Origin: Bog-532 sp963830385
GTDB lineage: Bacteria; Actinomycetota; Actinomycetes; Streptosporangiales; Streptosporangiaceae
DNA length: 64,000 nt
Direction of reading: 5' to 3'
NCBI GenBank assembly: GCA_963830385.1
Contig: CAWHMD010000005.1
Span: 62,001-126,000 of the forward strand
This document shows positions 1 through 9,254 of the stretch, one piece after another. A program made the translations under genes and the position numbers. The notes beneath the pieces were generated by a model. That model saw nothing but the letters and a program-made list of their open reading frames with translations, did not search any database and was not told where the DNA came from. How positions within the stretch are numbered: the stretch's first letter is position 1; every line of letters begins with the position of its first letter.

Positions 1-383
1 CAGCGGACCTGGTCTTCCTGGGTGAGCAGGGCGAAGAACGTATTGAACACCACGTACACCAGCCCGTAGGGGCCGCCCGGCGCCTGCACGCCGGCGAAGT
101 CCCCGATGTGCACGGCCAGGCCGGCGCCGCCCGGCTTGGCCTGGAGCCGGGCCACCATCTGGGCCGACGCGTCGATGCCGTCCACCCGGATCCCTCGCGC
201 GGTCAGCGGCAGCGCGATCCGCCCGGTCCCGATGCCGAGCTCGAGCGCGGGCTGCTCCCCCGCCCAGGCGGCCAGGAACTCCACCACCGGGCCAACCGGA
301 TCCCGTTCGCCGTGCCAGTCGTCGTACACGTCCGCGATGCGGTCCCCGTACTCCGCGGGGTCGCCTGCTGCCGCCGGGTTCAT
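1..383 (-). CDS. class I SAM-dependent methyltransferase, C-terminal part beyond window edge
   Basis: The reverse strand reads from an ATG at 383 (MNPAAAGDPAEYGDRIADVY) to the window edge without a stop, about 127 codons. Residues near 45-55 read LELGIGTGRIALPL, the glycine-rich motif I that binds S-adenosylmethionine, followed by GIDAS, the acidic motif II. The pattern is that of small cytosolic class I methyltransferases, which transfer a methyl group from SAM to a small molecule or macromolecule. The substrate cannot be told. The gene is incomplete only because the window starts here. Confidence 0.8.
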   Translation of the reverse strand, partial: MNPAAAGDPAEYGDRIADVYDDWHGERDPVGPVVEFLAAWAGEQPALELGIGTGRIALPLTARGIRVDGIDASAQMVARLQAKPGGAGLAVHIGDFAGVQAPGGPYGLVYVVFNTFFALLTQEDQVR

Positions 384-480
384 GGCTCCCAGCCTTCCAG
401 CCCCTGGCCGGCCCGGCATCTGATTTACGCCGTGTTCAAGCGGGGCTGGCCCAGGCCGATGACGCAGAAGATGACGCAGA

Positions 481-849
481 ATGGGCCTCATGGACGAGGA
501 GGTTCAACGGTACGTGGACGGGATCGCGGCCGGGCACCGGGCGCTGTTCGACCGGATGAACGGGCTGATCCTGGGGGCCTTCCCGGACGCGGTGGTGAAG
601 CTGTCCTACAAGATCCCCAGCTACTGGACGGGTAAGCGGCGCCGGCTCTATGTCGGGGTGTGGAAGCACGGGCTGTCGGTGTACGGGTGGCCGCAGGGCG
701 CGGAGGCGGCCTTCATCGCCCGGCATCCAGAGCTGAAGACCAGTAAGGGGACGATCCAGCTCGGGCCCCGGGACGCGGCCGGTATCAGCGACGGCGAGCT
801 GCTGGAGCTGGTGCGGGCGGCGCTGGCGGGAGACGACGATGCCCACTGA
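481..849 (+). CDS. DUF1801-type small protein
   Basis: This 122-residue protein has the KLSYKIPSYW and YVGVWKHGLSVYGW segments and a C-terminal ISDGELLELVRAAL helix typical of the DUF1801 (YdhG-like) family, small cytosolic proteins of unknown biochemical role. The second methionine, at 490, is an equally possible start; no strong ribosome binding site decides between them. Its last 11 bases overlap the following thioesterase gene, so the two are probably co-translated. Confidence 0.75.
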   Translation: MGLMDEEVQRYVDGIAAGHRALFDRMNGLILGAFPDAVVKLSYKIPSYWTGKRRRLYVGVWKHGLSVYGWPQGAEAAFIARHPELKTSKGTIQLGPRDAAGISDGELLELVRAALAGDDDAH

Positions 850-1240
850 GCTGGAGCCGCTGGTGGCGCTGATGCCGTTCGCGGCCGAGCTGGGGATAGT
901 GCTGGAGGAGGCCAGCGCCGAGCGGGTGGTGGCCCGGCTGGACTGGGCGCCACGGCTGTGCACCGCGGGCGGGATCCTGCACGGCGGGGTGCTGATGTCG
1001 CTGGCCGACAGCGCCGGGGCGCTGGTGGCGTTCCTGGGCCTGCCGGAGGGGGCCACGACCGCCACCGTCGCCTCCGCCACCCAGCTGATGCGGCCGGTCG
1101 TCGCGGGCACGGTCCGGGCGGTGGCGGTGCCGCTGCACCGGGGCCGGACCATGGTCACCGCCCAGACCAGCTTGTACGACGACCGGGAGCGGCTGGTCGC
1201 GCAGACCACGCAGACGCAGACGCAGACGGTGCGGGCGTAG
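839..1240 (+). CDS. PaaI-family hotdog thioesterase
   Basis: A 133-residue single hotdog-fold protein. The stretch GGILHGGVLMSLADSAGA matches the PaaI/YbdB signature in which the HGG loop and the following Asp/Ser place the acyl-CoA thioester, and ATTATVASATQLMRPVV continues the central strand. Members hydrolyse acyl-CoA or aryl-CoA thioesters as homotetramers in the cytosol. It starts inside the upstream DUF1801 gene. The C-terminus is a short TQTQTQT repeat, which looks like local slippage of an ACGCAG unit. Confidence 0.82.
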   Translation: MPTELEPLVALMPFAAELGIVLEEASAERVVARLDWAPRLCTAGGILHGGVLMSLADSAGALVAFLGLPEGATTATVASATQLMRPVVAGTVRAVAVPLHRGRTMVTAQTSLYDDRERLVAQTTQTQTQTVRA

Positions 1241-1261
1241 CGGCCGGGCCGCCGGGCCCGG

Positions 1262-2806
1262 TCAGGAGTAGTTGCGGAAGGCGGGCCAGGCGGCGGCCCA
1301 GCTGGACCGGAGGCCGGTGGCCAGGTAGACCGGCGCGCCCTGTTCGTCGTCGTCCGCGCCGAGGCCGTTGTCGAAGGTGGCGACCTGGCGGACGTGGGTG
1401 AACTCGCGGCGGAGCAGGGCCGGGTCGACGTTGACGGCGATGGCGGCGGTCCGGCCGGCTGGCGGCGGCCCCCACAGCCAGAAGTTGTTCTGGCCGCTGT
1501 AGGCGGTGGGCAGCCCGTCGGCCGCGCCGTAGCGGGCCAGCGCCCCGGCCTCGCCGTAGTTGCCGGTCAGGATCGTGGTCCGGGCCTGCTGGGCGGCGGG
1601 CAGCGCGTGGTACTGACGGGCGATCAGCGCGACCTGCTGGGGCCAGCCGATGCTCTCGGCCAGGTCGTAGTTGATCTTCTGCAGCGGCAGCGTGTGCAGG
1701 GCCCGGGCGGGCAGGACCGGCAGCCCGATCGGTGAGCCGATGGCCGCGCAGAGGAGCATGATCGCGCCCAGGCGGGGGGCGCTCAGCCGGGTCCTGCCCT
1801 GGAGCCGGCGGGTGGCCAGCCAGCGCTCGGCCGCGACCCCGCCCGCCGCGAACAGGAACGTGTAGGCCCCGCCCGGGTAGTAGGGCTTGCCGCCCAGCAC
1901 GAACTGCGCCACGATCACGATCGCGCAGGCCAGGCCCAGCGGGCGGAACGGCCGGGCGGCCGGGTTGCGCAGCGCCCAGACCAGGCCGGCCAGCCAGATC
2001 GGGGTCAGCGCGGGGCCGGTGTACAGGACCTGCGCGGGCCAGTAGCCGATCCGGTTGGCCCCCGCCTGGGTCTGCAGCGCGCGGAACACGTCCAGGTTGG
2101 GCCAGCCGTTCATGGCCTGCCAGACCAGGTCGGGGGCGGCCAGCGCCAGCGCCAGCAGCGCGCCGGCCAGCAGGTAGCGGCTGCGCAGCAGCTGCCGTTC
2201 GCGGGTCACCAGCAGGCCAGCGGCGACCGCCGCGACCAGGAACCCGATGTTCCACTTGGCCTCGGCTCCGACGCCCACGCTGGTCCCGATGGCCAGCCAC
2301 CAGCGCGGATTCCGGCTGGCCAGCAGCCGGGTGAGGAGCAGCAGGGTGATCGCCCAGAACACCAGGTCGGGCGTTTCGGTGGTCAGCTCGTGGGTCACCC
2401 CGAGGTACTCACCGCAGGTGGCGGTGGCCAGGGCGGCCAGGATCTGGCCGGTCCGGCCTGCGCCGAGCTGACGGCTCATGGCGGCCGTAACGACGATCAG
2501 CGCGGACATCGCCAGGGCAGGCAGGACGCGGAAACCGGCCAGCGTGTTGCCGGTGGCGAGCTGGCCGAGCCGGGCGAGCAGCGGGGTGAGGGCCGGCTGG
2601 TCGACGTAACCGAACGCCAGGTGGTGCCCGGCGGCCAGGAAGTACAGCTCGTCGCGGACGTAGCCGTAGCGGGCGCTGACCGCCAGCTCCAGCCCGAAGG
2701 CGCCCGCCGCGATCAGCGCGATCCAGCGGGTAGGGGCGAAGGTGAGCGTGGGCGTCTGGTCCGGGGCGGACCGGCGCGGGCTGCCGATGGTCATCATGGC
2801 CACCAT
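1262..2806 (-). CDS. membrane glycosyltransferase of the PMT/ArnT (GT39-like) type
   Basis: A 514-residue protein with about ten hydrophobic segments. The first extracytoplasmic loop holds RDELYFLAAGHHLAFGYVDQPAL, in which the DE pair matches the catalytic Asp-Glu of PMT_2 glycosyltransferases (ArnT, protein mannosyltransferases), enzymes that use polyprenyl-phosphate sugars on the outer face of the membrane. The C-terminal 140 residues are soluble. The acceptor is unknown; in actinobacteria such proteins often act in cell-envelope glycan or protein glycosylation. It stands alone, convergent with the thioesterase. Confidence 0.78.
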   Translation of the reverse strand: MVAMMTIGSPRRSAPDQTPTLTFAPTRWIALIAAGAFGLELAVSARYGYVRDELYFLAAGHHLAFGYVDQPALTPLLARLGQLATGNTLAGFRVLPALAMSALIVVTAAMSRQLGAGRTGQILAALATATCGEYLGVTHELTTETPDLVFWAITLLLLTRLLASRNPRWWLAIGTSVGVGAEAKWNIGFLVAAVAAGLLVTRERQLLRSRYLLAGALLALALAAPDLVWQAMNGWPNLDVFRALQTQAGANRIGYWPAQVLYTGPALTPIWLAGLVWALRNPAARPFRPLGLACAIVIVAQFVLGGKPYYPGGAYTFLFAAGGVAAERWLATRRLQGRTRLSAPRLGAIMLLCAAIGSPIGLPVLPARALHTLPLQKINYDLAESIGWPQQVALIARQYHALPAAQQARTTILTGNYGEAGALARYGAADGLPTAYSGQNNFWLWGPPPAGRTAAIAVNVDPALLRREFTHVRQVATFDNGLGADDDEQGAPVYLATGLRSSWAAAWPAFRNYS

Positions 2807-2976
2807 CGTGGCCGCGCGGGTGCCCCGGGCACATCGAGCGGCCGGGCGATCTGGCTGCTCGGCCGCGAGCCGGACCGGGCGCGGTTAGCGGCGGTGCCTC
2901 TCCCCCGGACGGATGAGCCGGCTGCTCAGCCGCGCGGCCGATCCGCGGCCAGGGGTGCGGCCCGTAGCATCGACTC

Positions 2977-4196
2977 GTGCACACGGCGGCCGCGCGGCTC
3001 AGCAGGTTCCCGCAGTCGCTGGTCGCGCGCGCGAACCGGTGGCCGCGCGCCCGCCAGGAGTTCGCGCAGGACCTGACGCTCGGCCTGGTGCTCGCGGTGA
3101 TCAGCGTCTTGTCGCTGCTGCCGTACCGGGCCCAGCAGCATCCGCTGTGGCTGGCCTATTTCCTGGTGGTGGCGGAAACCCTGCCGCTGGCCGTGCGGCG
3201 GCCCTACCCGGTGCTGGCGATGTTCATCATCGGGGCCGCCCGGGTCACCTATGACCAGGTGGGGTTGGTGTTCGCGCCGTTCCCGCTGGGCCCGGCGATC
3301 GCCTTCTACACGGTCTTCGACCGGAGCGGCCTGCTCTGGCGCTGGCTGACGGCCGCGATCGCGGTGGCCGGGGTGTCGGTGTCGCTGGCCGCACCCGGTC
3401 ACAACGAGCCCTACGACGCGATCACCCAGGCCTTCATCTTCCTCACGGCCGGGATCGCCGGCCTGCTGACCCGCGCCCGGCGGGCCACGCTGGCCGCGGC
3501 CGAGAGCCGGGCCGCGCGGGCCGAGGCCGAGCTGGACCGGGAGGCGTCGCGGGCCGCGGCCCAGGAACGGGTCACGATCGCCCGCGAGCTCCACGACGTG
3601 GTGGCCCACCACGTCAGCCTGATGGCGGTGCAGGCGGAGGCGGCCGCCTCGCTGCTGCCGGCTCAGCCCGAACGGGCCAAGGGCTCGGCCGATATCATCA
3701 GCGACACCGCGCGCGCCGCCCTGTCCGAGCTGCGCCGCCTGCTCGGGGTGCTGCGCAGCCCGTCCGAACGGCTGGAGACGGCCCCGGCCGCGTCCCTGGA
3801 CGAGCTGGGCGGCGTGCTCGACCAGGTACGAGGGCCGGCCTGGCGGTCGACTTCGAGGTGGTGGGCACGCCGGCGCGGCTGGCGCGCGGGGTCGATCTGA
3901 CCGCTTTCCGCATCATCCAGGAGGCTCTGACCAACACGATCCGGCACGCGCACGCCACCCGGGCCTCGGTCACCGTGAGCTACGAGCCCGGGTACGTCAC
4001 CGTGTCCGTGGCCGATCCTGGCCCGGGGCGGGGCCCGGCGCTGGACGGGCCCGCCCGCCCGGCCGCCGCGCTGGCCGGATCGGGGCTGGGTCTGGCCGGC
4101 ATCGCCGAGCGGGTCGCCTCGTGCGGCGGCCAGCTGTCGCTGGGACCGACCCCGGCCGGCGGCTTTTCCGTCACCGCCCGGCTGCCGGTGCGATGA
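2977..4196 (+). pseudogene. NarL-type sensor histidine kinase, frameshifted in the dimerisation/ATPase junction
   Basis: The first part (GTG at 2977) has four or more membrane helices, a coiled coil (residues 165-195), and the HisKA_3 phospho-acceptor box ARELHDVVAHHVSLM with the catalytic His. After DELGGVLDQVRG the frame is lost at about 3832-3834; the next frame continues at once with GLAVDFEVVGTPARL, FRIIQEALTNTIRHA (N box) and GSGLGLAGIAER (G box) to a stop at 4196. Restoring one G in the GGG run at 3832 gives an intact 406-residue kinase. The response regulator overlaps its stop (ATGA). Either a sequencing indel or a recent loss of the kinase. Confidence 0.85.
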
Positions 4197-4909
4197 CCGC
4201 GCCAGCGCCGCCGGGACCGCCGGGGCCGCCGGGGCCGATCCGGGTGCTGGTCGTCGACGACCAGGAGCTGGTCCGGTCCGGGTTCTGCGTGATCCTCGAC
4301 GCCGCCGACGGCATCAGCGTGGCGGGCGAGGCGGCCAACGGGGAGGCGGCGGTGGCCGCGGTGGCCGGCACCCGTCCCGACGTGGTGCTGATGGACATCC
4401 GGATGCCCGGCATGGACGGCCTGGAGGCCACCCGGCAGATCACCGGAGCGCAGGCAACGGCGCCGGTGCCCAAGGTGGTCATGCTCACCACGTTCGACCT
4501 GGACGACTACGTGTACGAGGCGCTGCGGGCGGGGGCCAGCGGCTTCCTGCTCAAGGACTCGCCACGGCACGACCTGATCGCCGCCATCCGGGCCGCCGCG
4601 GCCGGGGACGCCCTGCTCGCCCCGTCGGTGACCCGGCGGCTGATCGAGGCGTTCGCGCACCGGCCGGCCGCCGCCAGCCCCGCGCCCTCCCGGGTCGCCT
4701 CGCTGACCGCCCGGGAACGGGACGTCCTGCTGCTGCTGGCCCGCGGCCGCAGCAACGCCGAGATCGCCACCACCTTGTTCGTCAGCGAGGCCACCGTCAA
4801 GACCCACGTCGGCAATGTGCTGGCCAAACTTGGCCTGCGCGACCGGGTGCAGGCGGTCATCCTCGCCTACGAGACCGGCCTGGTCGTCCCGGGCGACCCC
4901 TCCGCCTAG
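4193..4909 (+). CDS. NarL/LuxR-family response regulator
   Basis: The start at 4193 overlaps the kinase stop as ATGA. The receiver domain shows VVDDQELVRSGF (acidic pair), VVLMDIRMPGMDG (phosphorylated Asp), the TTF and the K of LLKDSPRH. After a linker rich in Ala and Pro comes the LuxR helix-turn-helix: LTARERDVLLLLARGRSNAEIA and VSEATVKTHVGNVLAKL. It should bind DNA as a dimer when phosphorylated by its partner kinase. Nearby targets are not evident; the pair resembles DesK/LiaS-type systems that watch membrane or envelope state. Confidence 0.92.
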   Translation: MTAPAPPGPPGPPGPIRVLVVDDQELVRSGFCVILDAADGISVAGEAANGEAAVAAVAGTRPDVVLMDIRMPGMDGLEATRQITGAQATAPVPKVVMLTTFDLDDYVYEALRAGASGFLLKDSPRHDLIAAIRAAAAGDALLAPSVTRRLIEAFAHRPAAASPAPSRVASLTARERDVLLLLARGRSNAEIATTLFVSEATVKTHVGNVLAKLGLRDRVQAVILAYETGLVVPGDPSA

Positions 4910-4942
4910 GGCAGCAGGCGGCTGGCGTGGCGTTCATAAAGG

Positions 4943-5101
4943 TCACTGGCCGGCGAATTCTCGGGCGAGCCTGGCGGGGGCGCGGGCCAGCCAGGCGAAC
5001 GCCTTCCCGCCGACGTACCAGGTCCGGTTCCCGTGCCGCTCGGCCTCGGTCACCTCCGGGAGGGTCAGCGCGAGCCGGGCGGCGTCGTCAACGCTGGGCA
5101 C
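4943..5101 (-). pseudogene. fragment of a MmcQ/YjbR-like protein
   Basis: From a GTG at 5101 the frame reads VPSVDDAARLALTLPEVTE then GNRTWYVGGKAFAWL, which matches only the first third of MmcQ/YjbR (DNA-binding-like, CyaY-fold) proteins, and stops at 4943 after 52 residues. Full members are about 115 residues. The rest of the domain is not found downstream in any frame that I can see, so this is likely a remnant. It overlaps the end of the next gene on the same strand by 14 bases. Confidence 0.5.
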
Positions 5102-5675
5102 GGCGGCGCAACCGCAGGCCGTGGGAGCGGTTGGGGCTGGCCAGACGGTTGGGGCTGGCCAGCGGGACCAGCCGCTGCTCACCGGAGGTGGTGATCGCGT
5201 GCAGCGGCACCGCCGCCACCCCGAGCACGCTGCCGAGCTGGGGCCGGCCCTGGCGGCCGAGGATGAGCGGGACGATCCGCCGCATCACCGCGGTCAGCCC
5301 GGGCAGCGGCCGCCCGAACAGGGTGATCTCGGTGATCAGCCCGTCGTGGTTGAGCCGGAGCAGCTGGGCCTCTTCCAGCGCCTGCTTGCCGCAGCGGGCG
5401 TTGTAGAACAGCGCCCGGGTCCGGTCGTCACCGACCTCGGTGTGAAAGTGGATGTCGTCGATGACCTGGAACCCGGCGATCATCACGTCGCCGACGCGGT
5501 CCCGGCCGTCGAAGGTGAACTGGGCGGTCAGCGGCGAGATCAGCACGACGTTGTCGGCCAGGCAGGCGATCGCCTGGGCGGCGTCGTGGTGCTCGGCGGC
5601 CTGCCGCCACTGGGCGATGGTCTGGTCGGCCCGGCTGGTCCCCGTGGGCTGGCTCTGTGCGTCCGGCATCGGCAC
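5088..5675 (-). CDS. NTF2/SnoaL-like nuclear-transport-factor-fold protein
   Basis: A 195-residue protein beginning MPMPDAQSQPTG. The region from residue 15 to 130 has the NTF2-like layout: an N-terminal helix (ADQTIAQWRQAAEHHDAAQAIACLADNVVLISPLT), a strand containing FDGRDRVGDVMIAGF, and alternating strands around DIHFHTEVGDDR and LLRLNHDGLITEITLFGRP. Such cone-shaped proteins are often isomerases, dehydratases or ligand-binding domains. The C-terminal 45 residues are basic and low-complexity. The substrate is unknown. Confidence 0.7.
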   Translation of the reverse strand: MPMPDAQSQPTGTSRADQTIAQWRQAAEHHDAAQAIACLADNVVLISPLTAQFTFDGRDRVGDVMIAGFQVIDDIHFHTEVGDDRTRALFYNARCGKQALEEAQLLRLNHDGLITEITLFGRPLPGLTAVMRRIVPLILGRQGRPQLGSVLGVAAVPLHAITTSGEQRLVPLASPNRLASPNRSHGLRLRRRAQR

Positions 5676-5693
5676 CTCCCCGTACCGCCCAGC

Positions 5694-6875
5694 CTACGAC
5701 GCAGCGACCGGGAACCGCCCGGGCCGGTAGGGCCCGAGTTCCGCCTCCGGCGCCCCGGTGGTCAGCTCGCGGGTCATCAGCTCGGCCAGGTGCGCGCCGA
5801 GGGTGACACCGCTGTGGGTGACCGCCACGTACAGGCCGCCGGTGCCGGGCAGCCAGCCCACGATCGACTGGCCGTCGGCCGGCATCGGGCGGACGCAGAC
5901 CCGGTAGCCGGTCACCTCGGCCGAGTCCAGGCCGCCGGTGACCCGCTGGGCCCGCCGCAGCAACTCGCTGGCCAGGTCACCCAGGGCCGGTTCGCCGGTG
6001 TGCAGGTCGGCGTGGACGCCGGGGGCTTCCAGGTGGACCTGGCCCGGGAGGTGCGGGCGGAGGGACACGTCCGGGGCGTGCACGATCCGGACCGGCCCCG
6101 CACGGCCGTCAGGCCCGGGCGCCACCGGGCCGGCCTGCACGACCAGGCCCGGGGCCTCGGCCCCGGGCGGTGCCCAGGGGACCAGCGGGATCGGGGCGGC
6201 CGAGCCAGCCAGCGCGGCCAGTTCCGGCACCCAGCGGCCCGCGCAGCACACCACCGCGCCGGCCTCGATGAGCTGACCGGCCGCGGTGCGGACCGCCCGC
6301 ACCGCCCCGCCGGCGACGTCGAGGCCGGTCACCCGGCCCGGCTCTCCGGTCAGCACGGTGGCGCCGCTCCGTGCTGCCCTTTCGGCCAGGTCGGTCACCA
6401 TCGGCTCGGTGAGCAGGTAGCCCTCTTCGGGGAACCAGGCCGCCGCGGTCACCGTGGCCGGCAGCCGCAGCGCCGGCTCCAGCTCGGCGGCGGCCGCGGC
6501 GCTGATCAGGTGGGCCGGGTAACCCCATTCGGCCAGCCGGCTGACCCGCGCGGTCAGCTCCGCGCCGGCCTGCGGCGTCACCGCCCACTCCAGGTTCCCC
6601 GACGGCCGGTACCAGTCCGGGCGGCCGAGCCGCTCGGCCAGCGAGGACCAGGCCCGCAGGCCCGCATGGTTCAGGTCGTGATAGGCGCGCGGGACCTTGT
6701 TGTTGGCGTTCAGCCAGGCGAAGCTGGACCGGGTAGCAGCGTGACCGGGCCGGGTCTGCTCCAGCAGCGTCACGGCCGCACCGGCCTCGGCCAGCCGCGC
6801 GGTCAGGGCCACGCCCAGCACCCCGGCGCCAATCACCACGTACCGGGGCGCGGACCGAGGGGGCGGGGTGGCCAC
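5694..6875 (-). CDS. FAD-dependent D-amino-acid oxidase/DadA-type oxidoreductase
   Basis: I start this at the GTG at 6875 (VATPPPRSAPRYVV); longer readings upstream would run through the neighbouring PRC-barrel gene. Residues 12-40 form the FAD-binding Rossmann motif VVIGAGVLGVALTARLAEAG with the acidic end of strand 2 (LLEQ). The C-terminal half carries the DAO-fold segments RVCVRPMPADGQSIVGWLP and GLYVAVTHSGVTLGAHLAEL. Members oxidise amines or amino acids, releasing an imino acid and reduced FAD. The 393-residue length fits the family. The substrate cannot be assigned. Confidence 0.85.
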   Translation of the reverse strand: MATPPPRSAPRYVVIGAGVLGVALTARLAEAGAAVTLLEQTRPGHAATRSSFAWLNANNKVPRAYHDLNHAGLRAWSSLAERLGRPDWYRPSGNLEWAVTPQAGAELTARVSRLAEWGYPAHLISAAAAAELEPALRLPATVTAAAWFPEEGYLLTEPMVTDLAERAARSGATVLTGEPGRVTGLDVAGGAVRAVRTAAGQLIEAGAVVCCAGRWVPELAALAGSAAPIPLVPWAPPGAEAPGLVVQAGPVAPGPDGRAGPVRIVHAPDVSLRPHLPGQVHLEAPGVHADLHTGEPALGDLASELLRRAQRVTGGLDSAEVTGYRVCVRPMPADGQSIVGWLPGTGGLYVAVTHSGVTLGAHLAELMTRELTTGAPEAELGPYRPGRFPVAAS

Positions 6876-6880
6876 CGCGG

Positions 6881-7564
6881 CTACCGGCGCGAACGGGCGA
6901 CCGGCACCGGCGGCAGATCGCCCACTTCCTGCTTGGTCAGGCTGAGCCGCAGCGCGTCGGGGTCGGAGTCGGCTTGGCCGGGGTCTTTGACCGCGGACAT
7001 CGGCACGGCGACGTCCTTGCGGCCCCACAGGTGCCCCTCGCGGAGCAGTATGTGGGTGACCTGATGGGTGCCCGCGTCGATGACCAGGCCTTCGACCTCG
7101 CCGATCTTGCCGTCGGTCGCCTCCACCGGCACCGCGTGCACGGCCACGTCGGCCACGTTGGGCAGCGGGGCGTCGGCGGTCACCGTCGCCGCGGTGAACG
7201 GCACCTCCTCGCCCTCGATGCTGACGTCGCTGGTGTAGTACGGCGCGGCCAGGAACTGGGTCGGCCCGAACAGCGGGTACGCCTCGCTGCCCGGCGCGTA
7301 CTGGGTTTCCTCGGCCGATTCGAGCTGCTCGAACTGGTCCGCGGTGCAGTTGATCGTGATGTCGCCGGTGCCGGGGTCCACCCCGGCCACCAGGTCCAGC
7401 GGCACGAACCGGGCCAGCCCGGACCGGTGCTTGGGCTCCACCACCAGCTGGGTGATGACCCACGGATTACGGGCGCGGTCGGCCACCACCCAGATCAGCC
7501 GGCCGACTGTGCCGCCCGATGAGTGCACGCTGGCGCCGATGGTGAACTGCGTCTCGTCGGCCAT
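6881..7564 (-). CDS. PRC-barrel domain protein
   Basis: The ATG at 7564 gives a 227-residue protein. It has two PRC-barrel-like halves: residues 5-70 (IGASVHSSGGTVGRLIWVV, then WVITQLVVEP) and residues 140-205 (AVEATDGKIGEVEGLVIDAG, then THILLREGHLWGRKDVAVP). PRC barrels are small beta domains first seen in photosynthetic reaction centres and RimM, and free-standing actinobacterial forms are often stress-linked. It lies 5 bases upstream of the flavoprotein gene, likely in one transcript, but no functional link is evident. Confidence 0.8.
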   Translation of the reverse strand: MADETQFTIGASVHSSGGTVGRLIWVVADRARNPWVITQLVVEPKHRSGLARFVPLDLVAGVDPGTGDITINCTADQFEQLESAEETQYAPGSEAYPLFGPTQFLAAPYYTSDVSIEGEEVPFTAATVTADAPLPNVADVAVHAVPVEATDGKIGEVEGLVIDAGTHQVTHILLREGHLWGRKDVAVPMSAVKDPGQADSDPDALRLSLTKQEVGDLPPVPVARSRR

Positions 7565-7648
7565 GTCTCTCCCGTTCTGGTCTTCCCCGTGGCGGGGGCA
7601 GCGGGTGCCCCTGTCTTTATATCGCGGTCCCTGGCTCATAATGGCGAT

Positions 7649-8524
7649 GTGGGATGGCAGGACGCGGCGGACCGGATGCGCGGCCGGATGGGAGCCTCGA
7701 TCTTCCAGCGAGTGGCCGGGCCGGAGGGGCCTGCCCACCACGAGGTGATCTTCGCCCCCGACGGCGAGCGCTGGTTCGCCGAGGACCGGCCGATCCGGCG
7801 GGTGCACGGTGATTCGTCGATGTTCGTGGGCGGCCTGCGGGCGCTGCTGCTGCAGTCGCTGCACCCGCTGGCGATGGCGGCGGTGGCGGGGCACTCCGGC
7901 TATAAGGGTGACCCGTGGGGCCGGCTCCAGCGGACCAGCTACTTCCTCGCCGTCACCACGTTCGGCCGGGCCAGCGACGCCCGTGCCACCATCGGCCGGG
8001 TCCGGTCGATCCACGCAGGCGTCACCGGGCTGGCCGCCGACGGGCGACCCTACGAGGCGTCCGATCCGCAGCTGCTGACCTGGGTGCACATCGCCGAGGC
8101 GGACAGCTTCCTGCGTGCCCACACCCGGTTCGGGGCCGAGCCGCTCGACCAGGCCGGCCGGGACGGCTACGTGGCCGACATGGCCCGGATCGGAGCCGAG
8201 CTGGGCGTGCCCGACCCGCCCCGCACCGAGCGGGACCTGCGAGCGCGCATCGAGGACTACCGGGGGGAGCTGGCCAGCACCCGGGAGGCCCGTGCGGCGG
8301 CCCGGTTCCTGCTGCTGAGCCCGCCGCTGCCGGCGATCGCCCGGCCGCCCTACGGGCTGCTGGCCGGGGCCGCGGTGTCGCTGCTACCCGGCTGGGCCCG
8401 GTGGCCGCTGCGGCTGCCGTGGCTCCCCGGCGCGGAAGCGGCCCTGGTCCGCCCGGCCGGCCAGGCCGTGGTGGGCGCGATCCGGTGGGCCACCTCGGCC
8501 CCCCGGCCGGCCGAAGCGGCCTAG
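7649..8524 (+). CDS. MpaB/DUF2236-family oxygenase-like protein
   Basis: The chosen start is the GTG at 7649 (VGWQDAADRMRGRMGAS); an ATG at 7676 is an alternative. The sequence has the DUF2236 (latex-clearing protein / MpaB) landmarks: LLLQSLHPLAMAAVAGHS with the proximal His, a RLQRTSYFLAVTTFG segment, and LLTWVHIAEADSFLRAH, in which the His and Glu/Asp side chains are conserved. Characterised relatives bind haem b and cleave polyisoprene or other unsaturated chains. It diverges from the PRC-barrel gene. Confidence 0.78.
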   Translation: MGWQDAADRMRGRMGASIFQRVAGPEGPAHHEVIFAPDGERWFAEDRPIRRVHGDSSMFVGGLRALLLQSLHPLAMAAVAGHSGYKGDPWGRLQRTSYFLAVTTFGRASDARATIGRVRSIHAGVTGLAADGRPYEASDPQLLTWVHIAEADSFLRAHTRFGAEPLDQAGRDGYVADMARIGAELGVPDPPRTERDLRARIEDYRGELASTREARAAARFLLLSPPLPAIARPPYGLLAGAAVSLLPGWARWPLRLPWLPGAEAALVRPAGQAVVGAIRWATSAPRPAEAA

Positions 8525-8533
8525 CGGCGGGGG

Positions 8534-9190
8534 TCAGGCCACGTGCCAGGCGGCGGCCAGGGCGGCCGGGGCCGGCATGACCGCCACGGCGCCCGCCCCC
8601 TCCAGCTCGCCCGGGGAGCCGTAGCCCCAGCCCGCACCCACACACGGCAGCCCGTTCTCGCGGGCGCCGATGACGTCGTGGCTGCGGTCGCCGACCATTT
8701 CCGTCCGCGGGGAATCCCCGAGACGCCGCAGTGCCTCGGCGACCACCGCCCCTTTGGAGGGCCGGCCGGCGTCCATCGTGTCGCCGCAGATCGTGGCGAA
8801 CCGGCTCGCCAGGCCCAGGTTCTCCAGCAGGGCCAGCGCGGTTGGCTCGGGCTTGCTGGTCGCCACGGCCAGCCGGACCCAGTTCCGCGCCAGGCCGTCG
8901 AGCAGGGCCTCGATCCCCGGGTAGGGGTCGGCGCGGAAGACAAAACCCTCGCCGACGAAGATCCGGCGATAGGCCGGTATGACCCGCTTGGTCGCCTCGT
9001 CGCCGATCAGCGGGGGCAGGGCCAGGTACATCGGCGGCCCGAGCAGCGTGGCCTCGAGCTCGGGCGCCAGCATGGGCACGCCCTCCTCGGCGAACGCCTT
9101 GCGCAGCGCGGCCAGGATCGACGGCCCCGAGTCGACCAGGGTGCCGTCCAGGTCGAACAGCACGGTGTCCGGGCGGGCGAGCGTCGTCAT
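8534..9190 (-). CDS. HAD-superfamily phosphatase, phosphoglycolate-phosphatase-like
   Basis: A 218-residue protein with all four HAD motifs: LFDLDGTLVDS (nucleophile Asp), AVATSKPEP (Thr/Ser), a Lys in GRPSKGAVV, and MVGDRSHDVIGA (acidic pair). A helical cap sits between motifs I and II, as in Gph/PgmB-type enzymes. It would hydrolyse a small phosphate ester in the cytosol. The exact substrate, phosphoglycolate or another, is not shown. It is convergent with the MpaB-like gene. Confidence 0.88.
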   Translation of the reverse strand: MTTLARPDTVLFDLDGTLVDSGPSILAALRKAFAEEGVPMLAPELEATLLGPPMYLALPPLIGDEATKRVIPAYRRIFVGEGFVFRADPYPGIEALLDGLARNWVRLAVATSKPEPTALALLENLGLASRFATICGDTMDAGRPSKGAVVAEALRRLGDSPRTEMVGDRSHDVIGARENGLPCVGAGWGYGSPGELEGAGAVAVMPAPAALAAAWHVA

Positions 9191-9254
9191 GCGGTCCTCG
9201 GGGCAGTGCGGCGGGTGGTAGCGGAGCTCGTCCGCGGCGGCCGGCGGCGGCAGC

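Noticed and set aside
4815..7064. Long plus-strand open frame of about 750 codons
   Set aside because: It runs opposite to the SnoaL-like and flavoprotein genes; the translation is Gly/Arg/Pro-rich with no family, a shadow created by high GC content.
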